Of a stretch of DNA of 64,000 nucleotides, positions 16,467 through 24,863 are shown piece by piece (the first letter of the stretch is position 1; each line of letters opens with the position of its first letter). Under the pieces are notes generated by a model. The model saw only the letters and a program-made list of their open reading frames with translations. It did not search any database and was not told the origin of the DNA. Source of the stretch: Saccharopolyspora indica (GTDB lineage: Bacteria; Actinomycetota; Actinomycetes; Mycobacteriales; Pseudonocardiaceae); contig NZ_JAQGLB010000001.1 of NCBI RefSeq assembly GCF_027853965.1, forward strand, positions 558,001 through 622,000, written 5' to 3'. Position numbers and translations under genes: made by a program.

Positions 16467-16472
16467 GGCCCA

Positions 16473-16478
16473 ACCCTA
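16473..16478 (-). promoter_or_regulatory. -10 element TAGGGT of the SufR-like regulator (leaderless spacing)
   Basis: On the minus strand TAGGGT is followed by TGGGCC and the ATG at 16466. Six bases between the -10 box and the start codon put the transcript start on the A of ATG. No ribosome-binding sequence is present. Confidence 0.5.
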
Positions 16479-16620
16479 GCGCTCTCCGGCACATCCCAAT
16501 GGGTGGAATCCGCGCTGTGATCCCACTGCCGGGAGCGTTGACCTCACTGCCGGAATAAGACTAACGTCGATTGGTGAAATCGAGGGCCGCACGGCCGCGT
16601 CGACGCGAAGGAAGACGTTG

Positions 16621-17220
16621 ATGACATCCGCACCTGCCCTGCGCGTCGCGCACGAGCCCGCGGGCGAGATCGACCTCGGCGCCGCCGAGCGGGCTGCGGG
16701 AGACCTCCTGCGGGCGCTGGGCATCTCGACCGACTCCGAGAGCCTGCGGGGCACCCCGGGCCGGATGGCCCGCGCCTACGCCGAGCTGTTCACCCCGCGC
16801 CCGTTCGACCTGACGACGTTCCCGAACGACGAGGGCTACGACGAACTGGTGCTGGCGCGGGCGATCCCGGTCCGGTCGGTGTGCGAGCACCACCTGCTGC
16901 CGTTCGTCGGCACCGCGCACGTCGGCTACCTGCCGGGGGAGCGGATCCTCGGGCTGTCGAAGCTGGCGCGCGTCGTCGAGCACTTCTCCTGCCGCCCGCA
17001 GGTGCAGGAGCGGCTGACCAAGCAGGTCGCCGACTGGCTGTGCGAGCACCTGCGGCCCCAGGGCGTCGGCGTGGTCATCGAAGCCGAGCACACCTGCATG
17101 ACGCTGCGCGGGGTGCAGGCCACCGGATCCAGCACGGTGACCTCGACCCTGCTGGGCACGCTGCGCTCCGACGCCCGCTCCCGGCAGGAGTTCTTCGCCC
17201 TCACCGGCGTTCACGCCTGA
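16621..17220 (+). CDS. folE: GTP cyclohydrolase I
   Basis: 199 residues. Zinc and catalytic residues are present: RSVCEHHLLPF (Cys and two His), HVGYLPGERILGLSKLARVV and the late HTCMTLRGV with the third zinc ligand. It converts GTP to dihydroneopterin triphosphate, the first step toward folate and tetrahydrobiopterin-type cofactors. It stands alone with no folP, folB or folK near, so it may be a second copy serving a special pterin need. ATG at 16621 follows AAGGAAG. Its last 20 bases overlap the convergent DoxX gene. Confidence 0.93.
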   Translation: MTSAPALRVAHEPAGEIDLGAAERAAGDLLRALGISTDSESLRGTPGRMARAYAELFTPRPFDLTTFPNDEGYDELVLARAIPVRSVCEHHLLPFVGTAHVGYLPGERILGLSKLARVVEHFSCRPQVQERLTKQVADWLCEHLRPQGVGVVIEAEHTCMTLRGVQATGSSTVTSTLLGTLRSDARSRQEFFALTGVHA

Positions 17221-17620
17221 CCTCCCGGCGCAGCAGGGCGTCGAGCGAGAACGGCCCGGCGCCGAGCGCGGCGACGAGGAGGAAGAACCAGCTGTACAGC
17301 GCGGCGGCCTCGCCGTAGTTCTGCATGGGCAGCAGCCCGCGCGGCTGGTGCACGGTGAAGTAGGCGAAGGCCATCGCCCCGGAGCAGATCAGCGCGGCCG
17401 GCCTGGTGCCCAGCCCGACCAGCACCAGCCCGCCGCAGACGAACTGGATCAGCCCGGCCCACCACCCCGGCCACTTCCCGGCGGGCGTGGGCACGCCGGC
17501 GCCGAGCACGCCGAACAACGTCGCCGCACCGTGCAGCACGAAGAGCAGCGACACGACGATCCGCGCGGCGGAGAGGGCGGCTCCGCCCAGCCGGTCCCAG
17601 GAATCCCGCACCACGCCCAT
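17201..17620 (-). CDS. DoxX-family membrane protein
   Basis: 139 residues with four hydrophobic segments: AARIVVSLLFVLHGAATLFGVLG, WWAGLIQFVCGGLVLVGLG, AALICSGAMAFAYFTVH and ALYSWFFLLVAALGAGPFSLDALL. The arrangement, with GKWPGWWAGLIQ and a FSLD ending, is standard for DoxX proteins, whose members act in quinone or thiol redox chemistry; the role here is unknown. The ATG at 17620 follows AAGGGGG; a GTG at 17641 is the alternative. It overlaps folE tail to tail by 20 bases. Confidence 0.83.
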   Translation of the reverse strand: MGVVRDSWDRLGGAALSAARIVVSLLFVLHGAATLFGVLGAGVPTPAGKWPGWWAGLIQFVCGGLVLVGLGTRPAALICSGAMAFAYFTVHQPRGLLPMQNYGEAAALYSWFFLLVAALGAGPFSLDALLRREVRRERR

Positions 17621-17685
17621 CGCCCCCTTCCGGCCATCCACCGGCTAACCGCGCGCGACCACCACCAACCCTCGGACGCCCGGTG

Positions 17686-18834
17686 TCAGATCAGGTCGGT
17701 GATGTTGGTGCCCGTGCCGAGCAGTGCGCGGCCGAACGCCTCGGCGCAGATCGCCGGGTTGGCCATCGCGTGCCTGGCCGCGGTGTGGATGTCGCGCACG
17801 TAGCCCTGCAGCGGGTGCGAATCGGCCAGCGCCGACGATCCGGAGGCGGTGACGAGCTCGTCCACCGTCGTCAAGCACAGCTGCACCGCGTGCCCGGCGT
17901 GCTGCCGGATCCGGGCGCGGGTCGCGTAGTCGGGGTGGGTGCCCGCCGCGGCGTGGCCGTCGACGGTGGCCGCGGCGCGGTCGCCGATCATCTCCACCAG
18001 GTCGATGTTCGTCGCGGCGCGGGCGACGGCGATCTGGAACGCGGCCGAGTCGCTGCGCCGCTCGTAGCGGGTGCCGGGAATGCCCCTGTCCTCGGCGTGG
18101 TCGACGACGTGCTCCAGCACCGCCGAGGCGATCCCCAGGTACGGCGCGATCATGCAGGTGGTCAGCGTCGGGATCAGCGCGGACCGGTAGCGAGGTACAT
18201 CGGTGCCGCGCACGCCGGCGACGGCGGGCCCGAGCGCGAGCACCCGGTGGTCCGGGACGAAGACGTCCGCACCGACGAGCAGGTGGCTCCCGGTGGCCCG
18301 CATGCCGAGGGTGAACCAGGTGGTCGAGACGGTCAGCTCGGCCGTCGGCACCAGCGCGAACCCGGGGCCGCCCACGTCCCGCGTGAACGCCAGCAGCGCC
18401 CACGTGGCGTGCAGGCAGCCGGACGCCGGTGCCCAGTTGCCGTTGAGGACCCAGCCGCCGTCGGTGCGGCGTCCCGTCCCGTGCGGCGTCAGCACCGAGC
18501 ACACGTGGGTGTCCGGCCCGTCCGCGTAGACCTCCTCCTGGGCGGCGGGTTCGAACAGGCCGCTGACCCAGTTCGCCGTGCTGAAGATCATCATCACCCA
18601 GCCCGCCGACGGATCCGCCTTGGCCACCTCGCGGGTGGCCGCCAGGACCGTCGGCAGATCGCACTCCCCGCCGCCGAACCGGCTCGGCACGACGGCCCGC
18701 AGCAGCCCGGCCTCGGTGAGCGCATCGACCGTCTCGTCGGGAAGCCTGCGCTGCTCGTCGCCCGCCTGCCGGTGCCGTTCCAGGACCGGGCGGAGCGCGG
18801 CCGAGCGCCGCACGAGGTCCGGGTTCGAGATCAA
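17686..18834 (-). CDS. acyl-CoA dehydrogenase-fold flavin enzyme (HpaB/HsaA-like)
   Basis: 382 residues. Like flavin-dependent hydroxylases of the acyl-CoA dehydrogenase fold, it has LTEAGLLRAVVPSRFGG near residue 50, ADPSAGWVMM near 85, NGNWAPASG in the middle, and the HpaB-type C-terminal helices ending AFGRALLGTGTNITDL. The family uses reduced FMN or FAD from a partner reductase to hydroxylate aromatic or steroid rings; no reductase is adjacent. TTG at 18834 is preferred because AGGAGG lies eight bases upstream; a GTG at 18852 lacks one. Divergent from the methyltransferase at 19010. Confidence 0.75.
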   Translation of the reverse strand: MISNPDLVRRSAALRPVLERHRQAGDEQRRLPDETVDALTEAGLLRAVVPSRFGGGECDLPTVLAATREVAKADPSAGWVMMIFSTANWVSGLFEPAAQEEVYADGPDTHVCSVLTPHGTGRRTDGGWVLNGNWAPASGCLHATWALLAFTRDVGGPGFALVPTAELTVSTTWFTLGMRATGSHLLVGADVFVPDHRVLALGPAVAGVRGTDVPRYRSALIPTLTTCMIAPYLGIASAVLEHVVDHAEDRGIPGTRYERRSDSAAFQIAVARAATNIDLVEMIGDRAAATVDGHAAAGTHPDYATRARIRQHAGHAVQLCLTTVDELVTASGSSALADSHPLQGYVRDIHTAARHAMANPAICAEAFGRALLGTGTNITDLI

Positions 18835-18997
18835 GTTCGGTTCCTCCTGCACGTCGTGCCGAGCTCGGCGCACCGGCGCCACCCACCGCGATCGAGACTA
18901 CGACCGGAGATCGGACCGGGACGGCCGGTCGCCGCGGTCTTGCCCGAATGGCGGCGTCCGGCCGGAAAATGGGATGCGGGGCGGAGATCGCGCTCGC

Positions 18998-19003
18998 TAC
19001 GGT
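18998..19003 (+). promoter_or_regulatory. -10 element TACGGT of the methyltransferase gene (leaderless spacing)
   Basis: TACGGT ends six bases before the GTG at 19010 and no ribosome-binding site is visible. This matches the leaderless pattern seen at other genes here. Confidence 0.5.
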
Positions 19004-19009
19004 CGTGCC

Positions 19010-19747
19010 GTGGATGCCGACGGTCACTTCGGGGCGGACGTCGCGGCGGGCTACGACGAGATGTGGGCGGAGCTGTTCCGGCCGGACGCGGTGGAACCCG
19101 CGGTCGACCTGCTGGCCGGGCTCGCCGGTGGCGGACGGGCGCTGGAGTTCGGCGTCGGCACGGGGCGCATCGCGCTGCCGCTGGCGCAGCGCGGTGTCGA
19201 GGTGCACGGCGTCGACCTGTCGCGGGCGATGGTCGATCAGCTGCGCGCCAAGCCCGGCGGTGCGGCGATCGGCACGACGATCGGCGACATCGCCACCACG
19301 GAGGTGGACGGCACCTTCGCGGTGGTCTACGCGGTCTTCAACACGCTCACCAACCTGATGACGCAGGCCGGGCAGGTGGCGTGCTTCCGCAACGCGGCGC
19401 GGCACCTGGAACCCGGCGGCTGCTTCGTCACGGAGGTGGAGGTCCCGGAGCTGCGGAAGCTGCCGCCCGGGCAGCGGGTGGTGCCCTTCCAGACCAGCGC
19501 GACCGGCTGGGCCTACGACGTCTACGAGGTGGCCGACCAGCTGCTGACCTCGAACTACGTCGAAGTGGCCGACGGTCGCGGCGAGTTCCGGTCCTTCCCC
19601 AGCCGGTACGTGTGGCCCGCCGAGCTCGACCTGATGGCCGAACTCGCCGGGCTGCGGCGCCGGGAGCGCTGGGCGGACTGGGCTCGCCGGCCCTTCGGCG
19701 ACGAGAGCCGCTACCACGTGACGATCTGGGAGAAGCCCCGCGGCTGA
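19010..19747 (+). CDS. class I SAM-dependent methyltransferase
   Basis: 245 residues. Motif I is LEFGVGTGRIALPLA near residue 45, followed by VHGVDLSRAMVDQL (the Asp that binds the ribose of SAM) and FAVVYAVFNTLTNL at the post-II position. The acceptor is not evident; the fold is the small-molecule methyltransferase type. The GTG start is supported by the -10 placement and because the ADVAAGYDEMWAELF lead is typical. It converges on the SARP-ATPase gene with 8 bases between the stops. Confidence 0.82.
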   Translation: MDADGHFGADVAAGYDEMWAELFRPDAVEPAVDLLAGLAGGGRALEFGVGTGRIALPLAQRGVEVHGVDLSRAMVDQLRAKPGGAAIGTTIGDIATTEVDGTFAVVYAVFNTLTNLMTQAGQVACFRNAARHLEPGGCFVTEVEVPELRKLPPGQRVVPFQTSATGWAYDVYEVADQLLTSNYVEVADGRGEFRSFPSRYVWPAELDLMAELAGLRRRERWADWARRPFGDESRYHVTIWEKPRG

Positions 19748-19755
19748 ACGCCGGA

Positions 19756-22700
19756 TCAGCGCGGGGCGATCTCGGTCGCACGCCGGCGGTGCCGCTGCGC
19801 GTCGTGCGGCCTGCCGAGCCCGGTGGCGAGCTTGCCGAGGTGGTGCGCGACGGGGCCCGCGGTGAGCAGGCCGCTGCCCGCACCGGCGAGCTCGCCCTCA
19901 GCGGGTTCCAGCGCCGCGTAGGTGCGCTCCATCATCGCCTGATCATCCAGCCGCACGGCGATCGTCGCGGTGAGGCACAGCCGCGCCTCGCGCAGCAGGT
20001 CGGGCGGTGATTCCGGGATCGCGCGCGCCGCCGCGACAGCCCCGTCGCGGTCGCCCGCGTCGAGCAGGCCGAGCGGGCGCACCCAGGGCAGGAAAGGGCC
20101 CCAGTCGGCTGCCAAGTCCACTGCGGACGGTCGGTCCTCCTGGATCCGCAGGCACAGCAGGGCGAGCGGGAGCGTGCCGCGCTCGACGCCCCACATCCCG
20201 GTGCCGCCGAGACGGGCGGCCGCGGCCCGGTACCCGGCTTCGGCCGCCGCGGTGCGACCGGCGGCCGCGTCGCGGACCGCCGCGTACCAGCGGGTGAACA
20301 CCGCGACGAGCGGGAGCTCGTGGCGTCCGGCCAGTTCGTCGGCGGCCGCGGCGTGCCGGTCGGCGGTGCCGAACTCGGCCAGCGCCGAGTGCGCCTGCAG
20401 CAGGATCAGGTGGCCGAGCACTTCGAAGGTCACGAGTTCGTGGGCCGCGGCCAGCTCGACGAGCTCACGACCGGTCCGCGCGCGCTCGGGAGCGAGCCCG
20501 GCCCGGCCGAAGGTGTGCATGAACCGGCCGTTGAGGGCGAACGCGAGCAGTTCCGGGTCGCGCAGCCGGCGAGCGAGGGCCACGGCTTCGGCAGCGGCCT
20601 CGCGCCCGCGGCCCGAGCCGGTGCCGCGCAGCTCCATCGCCAGCGTGCCCAGCAGCCGCGCCCGCTCCGCCACCAAGTGCTCCGGCACGGCCTCGAGGGT
20701 CCGTTCGGTCACCGCCACCACCTGCGCGGACATCTCCGGGTCGTCGTTGGTCGTCCAGATGCCCGGCACGTCGAACGCCCCGATCACCCGCGCGGTCGAC
20801 TCGGCATCGCCCAGCGCTTCGGCGGCGGTGATCGCTTCGGCGCGGTGCACCCGTGCCGCCGCCAGGTCACCGGTGATCGCCAGCGCCCGCACCAGGCCCA
20901 TGACCAGGTCGAGCCTGCTCCGCGGCTCGGTCGCGCCGGAGCGGTCGTGCGCGGCGATCGCCGCTTCCCACAGCCGGGCCGCTTCGTGCGGTGCGAAGCG
21001 GCGATCCGCCCGTTGCGCGGCCAGCGCCGCGTAGTGCGCTGCTTCGGCCGCCGTCGCAGTGCTGCCCGCGAGGAGGTAGTGGTGCGCGATCTTCTCGACG
21101 TCGCCGGGGCGGGTGCGTTCGAGGGTTTCCGCGGCTTTGGCGTGCCAGTGGCTCCGCCGCGGCCCGGACACCTCGGCGTGCACGGTGTCGCGGACCAGGG
21201 CGTGGGCGAACCGCAGCTGCGAACCGGATTCGACGAGGAATCCCAGGAGAACGGCCGCATCGACGGCGTCCAGCACCGCTTCCTCGGCGCCGCTCAGCAG
21301 ATCGATGTCGACGTCGTCGCCGATGACGGCCGCCTGCCGCAGGACGGTGCGGGCGGTGCCGGGCAGCGCGTTGAGCCGCTGCCGCACGACGTCGCGCACC
21401 CCGGCCGGGACCGCGTGCAGCGCCGCGTCCCCGTCGGTGTCGAACAGCCTGGCCAGCTCCCGGGCGAAGAACGGGTTGCCGCCGCTGCGCGCGTGGATGA
21501 CCTGCGCGACCTCCTCGGGGACCTCGCGCTGCGCGGTGGCGCGGGCGAGTTCGGCGACGTCCGCGACGGCGAGCCCGCCGAGGTAGACCCGGGCCGGTTC
21601 GGAACCGGCGCTGCGGCCCAGCACGTCGGCCAGGCCGGGGGAGAGCTCGGTGCTGCGGTAGGTCCCCACCAGCAGCACCGGCTGGTGCACGGGTTCGGTG
21701 ATCAGCGCGGTGAGCTGCGCCAGCGTCTCCTCGTCGGCCCGGTGGAGGTCGTCGAGGACCAGCAGCACCGGGTGCTCGGCGGCCACCGCCCCGATGTGGG
21801 AGACGATGCGGCGCCGCGCGTGGAAGCGAGCCGCCACGGCGTCGTCCGCCCCGGCGAAGACGTCCGGGACCGGGACGTGCGCGGCCGCCGCGAGGCCGTC
21901 CAGCAACTGGATCCACGGCCACGTGGCCGGTGCGCCCTCGTGCTCGGGATTGCGGCCCCAGGCGGTGATCCACCCGGCGGCGGCCCGGTCTCGCACGAGG
22001 GCTTCGACGAGCGCCGTCTTCCCGGCACCCGGCTCGCCCGCGACCAGCGCCAGCCGGAACTCGCGCCGGTCGGCGGCCTTCGCCGCGGCCGCGGTGAGCT
22101 CGCCGAGCTCCCGGTCGCGGCCGACCAAGCGCTGCTCGGCGACGACCTGGAACGCCGGGGCAGCCGACGGCGTGGCGCTCAGTCGCGGCGCTTGGGCGAG
22201 GATGTCGGCTTCCAGCCGGCGCAGGTCCGGTCCTGGATCCACACCGAGCTCGGTGACCAGTGCGGCCTTGGCGGTGCGCAGCGCTTCGAGCGCATCGCGC
22301 TGGCGCCCGGCCTGGTAGAGGGCGACGGCCAGCAGGTGCCAGGCGTGCTCGCGCCACGGGTGCTCCGCCACGTGCGCCCGCATGTCGGCGGCGACGCCAG
22401 GAGCGCGACCCACCGCGAGCCCGGCCTCGGCCCGCCGCTCCACCGCGAGCAACCGCAGCTCACCGAGGCGGGTCACCTCCGCGCGGGCCCAGTGCTCCTC
22501 GGCGAACTCGGAGTAAGCGGGCCCGCGCCACTGGTCCAGAGCCGCCTCGACGCGGGCCAGGGCGGCCTCCGCCCGGCCGTGCGCCAGCAGGTCGCCGGAG
22601 GCCGCCACCGCGGCCTCGAACTCCCAGGCGTCCACGAACTCGGCCCGCAGGGCGTAGCCGGGAGACTCGGTGACCAGCAGCCGGGCGGGCGTGCGGGGCG

Positions 22701-22932
22701 CGCGGCCGGGTTCCAGCGCACGGCGCAGCGTCGCGACGAACGACTGGACGGCACCCACCGCGCCGTCCGGCGGAACCTCCCACAGATCGGCGACGAGCAT
22801 CCCGACCGGCACGACCCGGCCCCTGGCGATCAGCAGCCGGGCCAGCACCGCGCGGTGCCGGGGCCCGCGCAGGTCGATCGCGCCGCGCTCGTCCTCGGCG
22901 ACGACCGGGCCGAGCACACCGAACTTCACCAC
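19756..22932 (-). CDS. SARP-type regulator with AAA ATPase and helical repeat region
   Basis: 1058 residues. An OmpR-type winged helix at 1-95 (VKFGVLGPVVAEDERGAIDL) is followed by a bacterial transcriptional activator domain (95-245; GVDPGPDLRRLEADIL). An ATPase follows with Walker A AGEPGAGKTALVEALV near 300 and LLVLDDLHRADEET as Walker B. The remaining 550 residues are Ala-rich helices, TPR/MalT-like. Large SARPs of the AfsR kind activate secondary-metabolite or morphological genes. No assembly-line cluster is adjacent. GTG start after GGAGGTGAG; TAGGGT at 22957-22962 may be its -10. Confidence 0.87.
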   Translation of the reverse strand: MVKFGVLGPVVAEDERGAIDLRGPRHRAVLARLLIARGRVVPVGMLVADLWEVPPDGAVGAVQSFVATLRRALEPGRAPRTPARLLVTESPGYALRAEFVDAWEFEAAVAASGDLLAHGRAEAALARVEAALDQWRGPAYSEFAEEHWARAEVTRLGELRLLAVERRAEAGLAVGRAPGVAADMRAHVAEHPWREHAWHLLAVALYQAGRQRDALEALRTAKAALVTELGVDPGPDLRRLEADILAQAPRLSATPSAAPAFQVVAEQRLVGRDRELGELTAAAAKAADRREFRLALVAGEPGAGKTALVEALVRDRAAAGWITAWGRNPEHEGAPATWPWIQLLDGLAAAAHVPVPDVFAGADDAVAARFHARRRIVSHIGAVAAEHPVLLVLDDLHRADEETLAQLTALITEPVHQPVLLVGTYRSTELSPGLADVLGRSAGSEPARVYLGGLAVADVAELARATAQREVPEEVAQVIHARSGGNPFFARELARLFDTDGDAALHAVPAGVRDVVRQRLNALPGTARTVLRQAAVIGDDVDIDLLSGAEEAVLDAVDAAVLLGFLVESGSQLRFAHALVRDTVHAEVSGPRRSHWHAKAAETLERTRPGDVEKIAHHYLLAGSTATAAEAAHYAALAAQRADRRFAPHEAARLWEAAIAAHDRSGATEPRSRLDLVMGLVRALAITGDLAAARVHRAEAITAAEALGDAESTARVIGAFDVPGIWTTNDDPEMSAQVVAVTERTLEAVPEHLVAERARLLGTLAMELRGTGSGRGREAAAEAVALARRLRDPELLAFALNGRFMHTFGRAGLAPERARTGRELVELAAAHELVTFEVLGHLILLQAHSALAEFGTADRHAAAADELAGRHELPLVAVFTRWYAAVRDAAAGRTAAAEAGYRAAAARLGGTGMWGVERGTLPLALLCLRIQEDRPSAVDLAADWGPFLPWVRPLGLLDAGDRDGAVAAARAIPESPPDLLREARLCLTATIAVRLDDQAMMERTYAALEPAEGELAGAGSGLLTAGPVAHHLGKLATGLGRPHDAQRHRRRATEIAPR

Positions 22933-22956
22933 CGCCTCGGCTCACCTCCACGACAA

Positions 22957-22962
22957 CCCTAG
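22957..22962 (-). promoter_or_regulatory. candidate -10 element TAGGGT of the SARP-ATPase gene
   Basis: On the minus strand TAGGGT lies 24 bases before the GTG at 22932 and just downstream of a dispersed repeat (22983-23042). The leader would carry the ribosome site GGAGGTGAG. The -35 region falls at the edge of the repeat. Confidence 0.35.
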
Positions 22963-22982
22963 ATGGTTGATTCCACACCCGT

Positions 22983-23042
22983 TTTGCGTGGCGGAACCCC
23001 AGGAGTTCCCCGGACTGCGGGTGCCCGGCCTGATGTCCGACC
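22983..23042. repeat. dispersed intergenic repeat, copy 1
   Basis: This segment shares long identical blocks with 38969-39039, including TTCCCCGGACTGCGGGTGCC and TGCGTGGCGG. Both copies lie in the same orientation just upstream of a minus-strand gene start, here the SARP-ATPase gene. No open frame with good codon bias spans it. It looks like a small repeat family of this genome. Confidence 0.6.
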
Positions 23043-23165
23043 AGCCCAGGGAAAAGGAAAAGACAAGGCCCGCCGCTCAGCGCGTGCTGATCCGCTGCTG
23101 ATCGGGCTCGCGCAGGCTGCCACCAGCGACCGCCGGGCAGCGGCGGTCCCGGCGAAGGGCTCGAC

Positions 23166-24044
23166 GTGGCACTGCGGATCGACGGTTTCGACTACCAGCG
23201 GGTTCCCGTGGCGGAGGAGGTGGCGCTCAACGTCGCGGTCGGCGGCACCGGCAGCCCGGTCGTGCTGCTGCACGGGTTCCCGCAGACGCACCTGATGTGG
23301 CGGCACGTGGCGGCCGACCTGGCGGCCGACCACACCGTGCTCGTCCCCGACCTGCGCGGGTACGGCGAGAGCGCCAAACCCGCCGACACCGGCGGCACGA
23401 CCTACGCCAAGCGCACCATGGCCGCCGACGTGGTGGCCCTCGCCAGGGCTTTCGGCCACGAGCGCTTCGCGCTCGCCGGGCACGACCGGGGAGCGCTGGT
23501 GGCGATCCGGGCCGGGCTCGACCACCCGGACCGGATCAGCCATCTGGCCGTGCTCGACGTGCTGCCCACAGTGGACATGTGGGACGTGCTGAGCGGGACC
23601 TCCGCCGCGGTCGGCTTCCACCTCTACCTGATGGCCCAGCCGCCGGGCCTGCCCGAGCAGCTGATCGCGGGCAGCGCGGACGCGTTCTTCGGGCACTTCC
23701 TGGATTCCTGGGGCGCGAACCCGGAAGCGATCCCCGCCGACGTCCGGGCGGCCTACCTCGCCGCCTCCCGCGCGGCGATCCCGTCGATCGTCGCCGACTA
23801 CCGCGCCTCGGCGTTCATCGACGTGGAGCACGATGCGCGGGACCGGGACGCGGGGAACCGGCTGCGGATGCCGGTGACCGTGCTGCAGCAGGACTGGGGC
23901 GCGGCGCTGGGCTACGACGCCGCGGCGCTCTGGCGCGGCTGGGCGAGCGATCTGGTCCACCGCACGGTGTCCAGCGGGCACTTCATGGCCGAGGAATCGC
24001 CCGCCGAGATCGTCGGCGCGCTGCGCGAGCTGATGGCGCGGTAG
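23166..24044 (+). CDS. alpha/beta hydrolase, haloacetate dehalogenase/epoxide hydrolase type
   Basis: 292 residues. HGFPQTHLMWRHV is the oxyanion loop, DLRGYGES follows, and the elbow GHDRGALVA carries an Asp nucleophile, as in haloalkane/haloacetate dehalogenases and epoxide hydrolases and unlike Ser esterases. The late SGHFMAEESP gives the catalytic His. It resembles fluoroacetate dehalogenase-type proteins (GRHYD/EESPAEI ending), but substrate choice between C-X and epoxide cannot be decided by eye. GTG start at 23166; the N-terminus ALRIDGFDYQR fits the family. Confidence 0.85.
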   Translation: MALRIDGFDYQRVPVAEEVALNVAVGGTGSPVVLLHGFPQTHLMWRHVAADLAADHTVLVPDLRGYGESAKPADTGGTTYAKRTMAADVVALARAFGHERFALAGHDRGALVAIRAGLDHPDRISHLAVLDVLPTVDMWDVLSGTSAAVGFHLYLMAQPPGLPEQLIAGSADAFFGHFLDSWGANPEAIPADVRAAYLAASRAAIPSIVADYRASAFIDVEHDARDRDAGNRLRMPVTVLQQDWGAALGYDAAALWRGWASDLVHRTVSSGHFMAEESPAEIVGALRELMAR

Positions 24045-24227
24045 CCCGGCGGGTACGACTGGGGTCCGACCCCGGCTACGACTCGCGGACCACCGGGGAA
24101 CCAGTGCTCGGGATGATGTTCGCGCAGGCACCGCGGACGTACGTTCTTGCTCGAAGGTGATCGCGGGCGACGGAGAACCGCGACGGCCACGACACGCGCC
24201 GCAGGCGCGGACAGGAGAGCACCCGTC

Positions 24228-24479
24228 ATGCACGCCTTGGTCCAGCAGACCTCCCTCGCCCTCGACGACGGGATGTACCAGTTCGGGACGCTCGTGCTGA
24301 TCGCCCTGCCGTTGCTGCTCTACGTGGGCCTGATCATCGCGGCGCTGATCAGCGTCCTCGGCTCGCCCCAGACCTTCGGGATGAAGGTCGTCTGGATCAT
24401 CTTCGTCTTCGTGGCGCCGTTCCTGGGCAGCATCCTGTGGTTCGCCGTCGGCAGGGGCAACGCGCGGCGGATGGCATGA
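24228..24479 (+). CDS. small membrane protein with PLDc_N domain
   Basis: 83 residues with two membrane helices (TLVLIALPLLLYVGLIIAALISVL and VVWIIFVFVAPFLGSILWFAVG). The VVWIIFVFVAPFLGSILWF pattern is the phospholipase D N-terminal (PLDc_N) membrane domain, here without any PLD catalytic part. Function unknown; such proteins are common small membrane proteins in actinomycetes. AGGAG lies ten bases before the ATG. A GC-rich hairpin follows the stop. Confidence 0.75.
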   Translation: MHALVQQTSLALDDGMYQFGTLVLIALPLLLYVGLIIAALISVLGSPQTFGMKVVWIIFVFVAPFLGSILWFAVGRGNARRMA

Positions 24480-24488
24480 GGCGGTCCC

Positions 24489-24524
24489 GGCCGGCGGTCG
24501 TGGTGATCACCGCGGCCGCCGGCC
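24489..24524 (+). terminator. GC-rich hairpin after the PLDc_N gene
   Basis: GGCCGGCGG (24489-24497) pairs with CCGCCGGCC (24516-24524). The loop contains GGTGATCACC, itself self-complementary. It starts 10 bases after the stop at 24479. There is no T tract, as is usual in this GC range. Confidence 0.5.
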
Positions 24525-24555
24525 GCCGCGTTCATCCGGCCGGCCGAAAATGATC

Positions 24556-24583
24556 TTGCCGCCGCCCCTCCGTGCGGTACGGT
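24556..24583 (+). promoter_or_regulatory. candidate promoter TTGCCG-N16-TACGGT
   Basis: A -35 TTGCCG (24556-24561) and -10 TACGGT (24578-24583) with a 16-base spacer, in the gap after the PLDc_N gene. It would drive the small frame at 24671 and the methyltransferase at 24864. Confidence 0.45.
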
Positions 24584-24670
24584 GGCGGTATCGAGCCCGA
24601 AGCGGTGTCGATGGTGTGCCGGGAAGCCTGGTCGGCGTGGTGGATGACCCTGTTCAGGAGAGGAACTGCC

Positions 24671-24739
24671 ATGCCGACGAGACCGCGGGCGCGCACCACC
24701 GGACCCTGCACCGCTGGTCCGGCCACAGTTCTGCGGTAG
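24671..24739 (+). CDS. possible 22-residue leader peptide or small protein
   Basis: ATG at 24671 is preceded by a strong AGGAGAGG eight bases upstream and lies downstream of a good promoter. It encodes MPTRPRARTTGPCTAGPATV plus LR. Codon third positions are mixed, which argues against a long-conserved gene. It sits 124 bases before the methyltransferase start and could be a leader frame or a false positive. The rest of the gap 24480-24863 holds only the hairpin and promoter described separately. Confidence 0.3.
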   Translation: MPTRPRARTTGPCTAGPATVLR

Positions 24740-24863
24740 CGGCGCGGCGTTCACCGAACGCCGGAATCGCCGCACGCCCCGCCTTCGCGCGTTCCCCGGC
24801 CACCGGCCGGTGCGCCCGGGCGACCGCTGCGGCGAGCCTTGACGGAGGAAAGGACTCGCAAGC

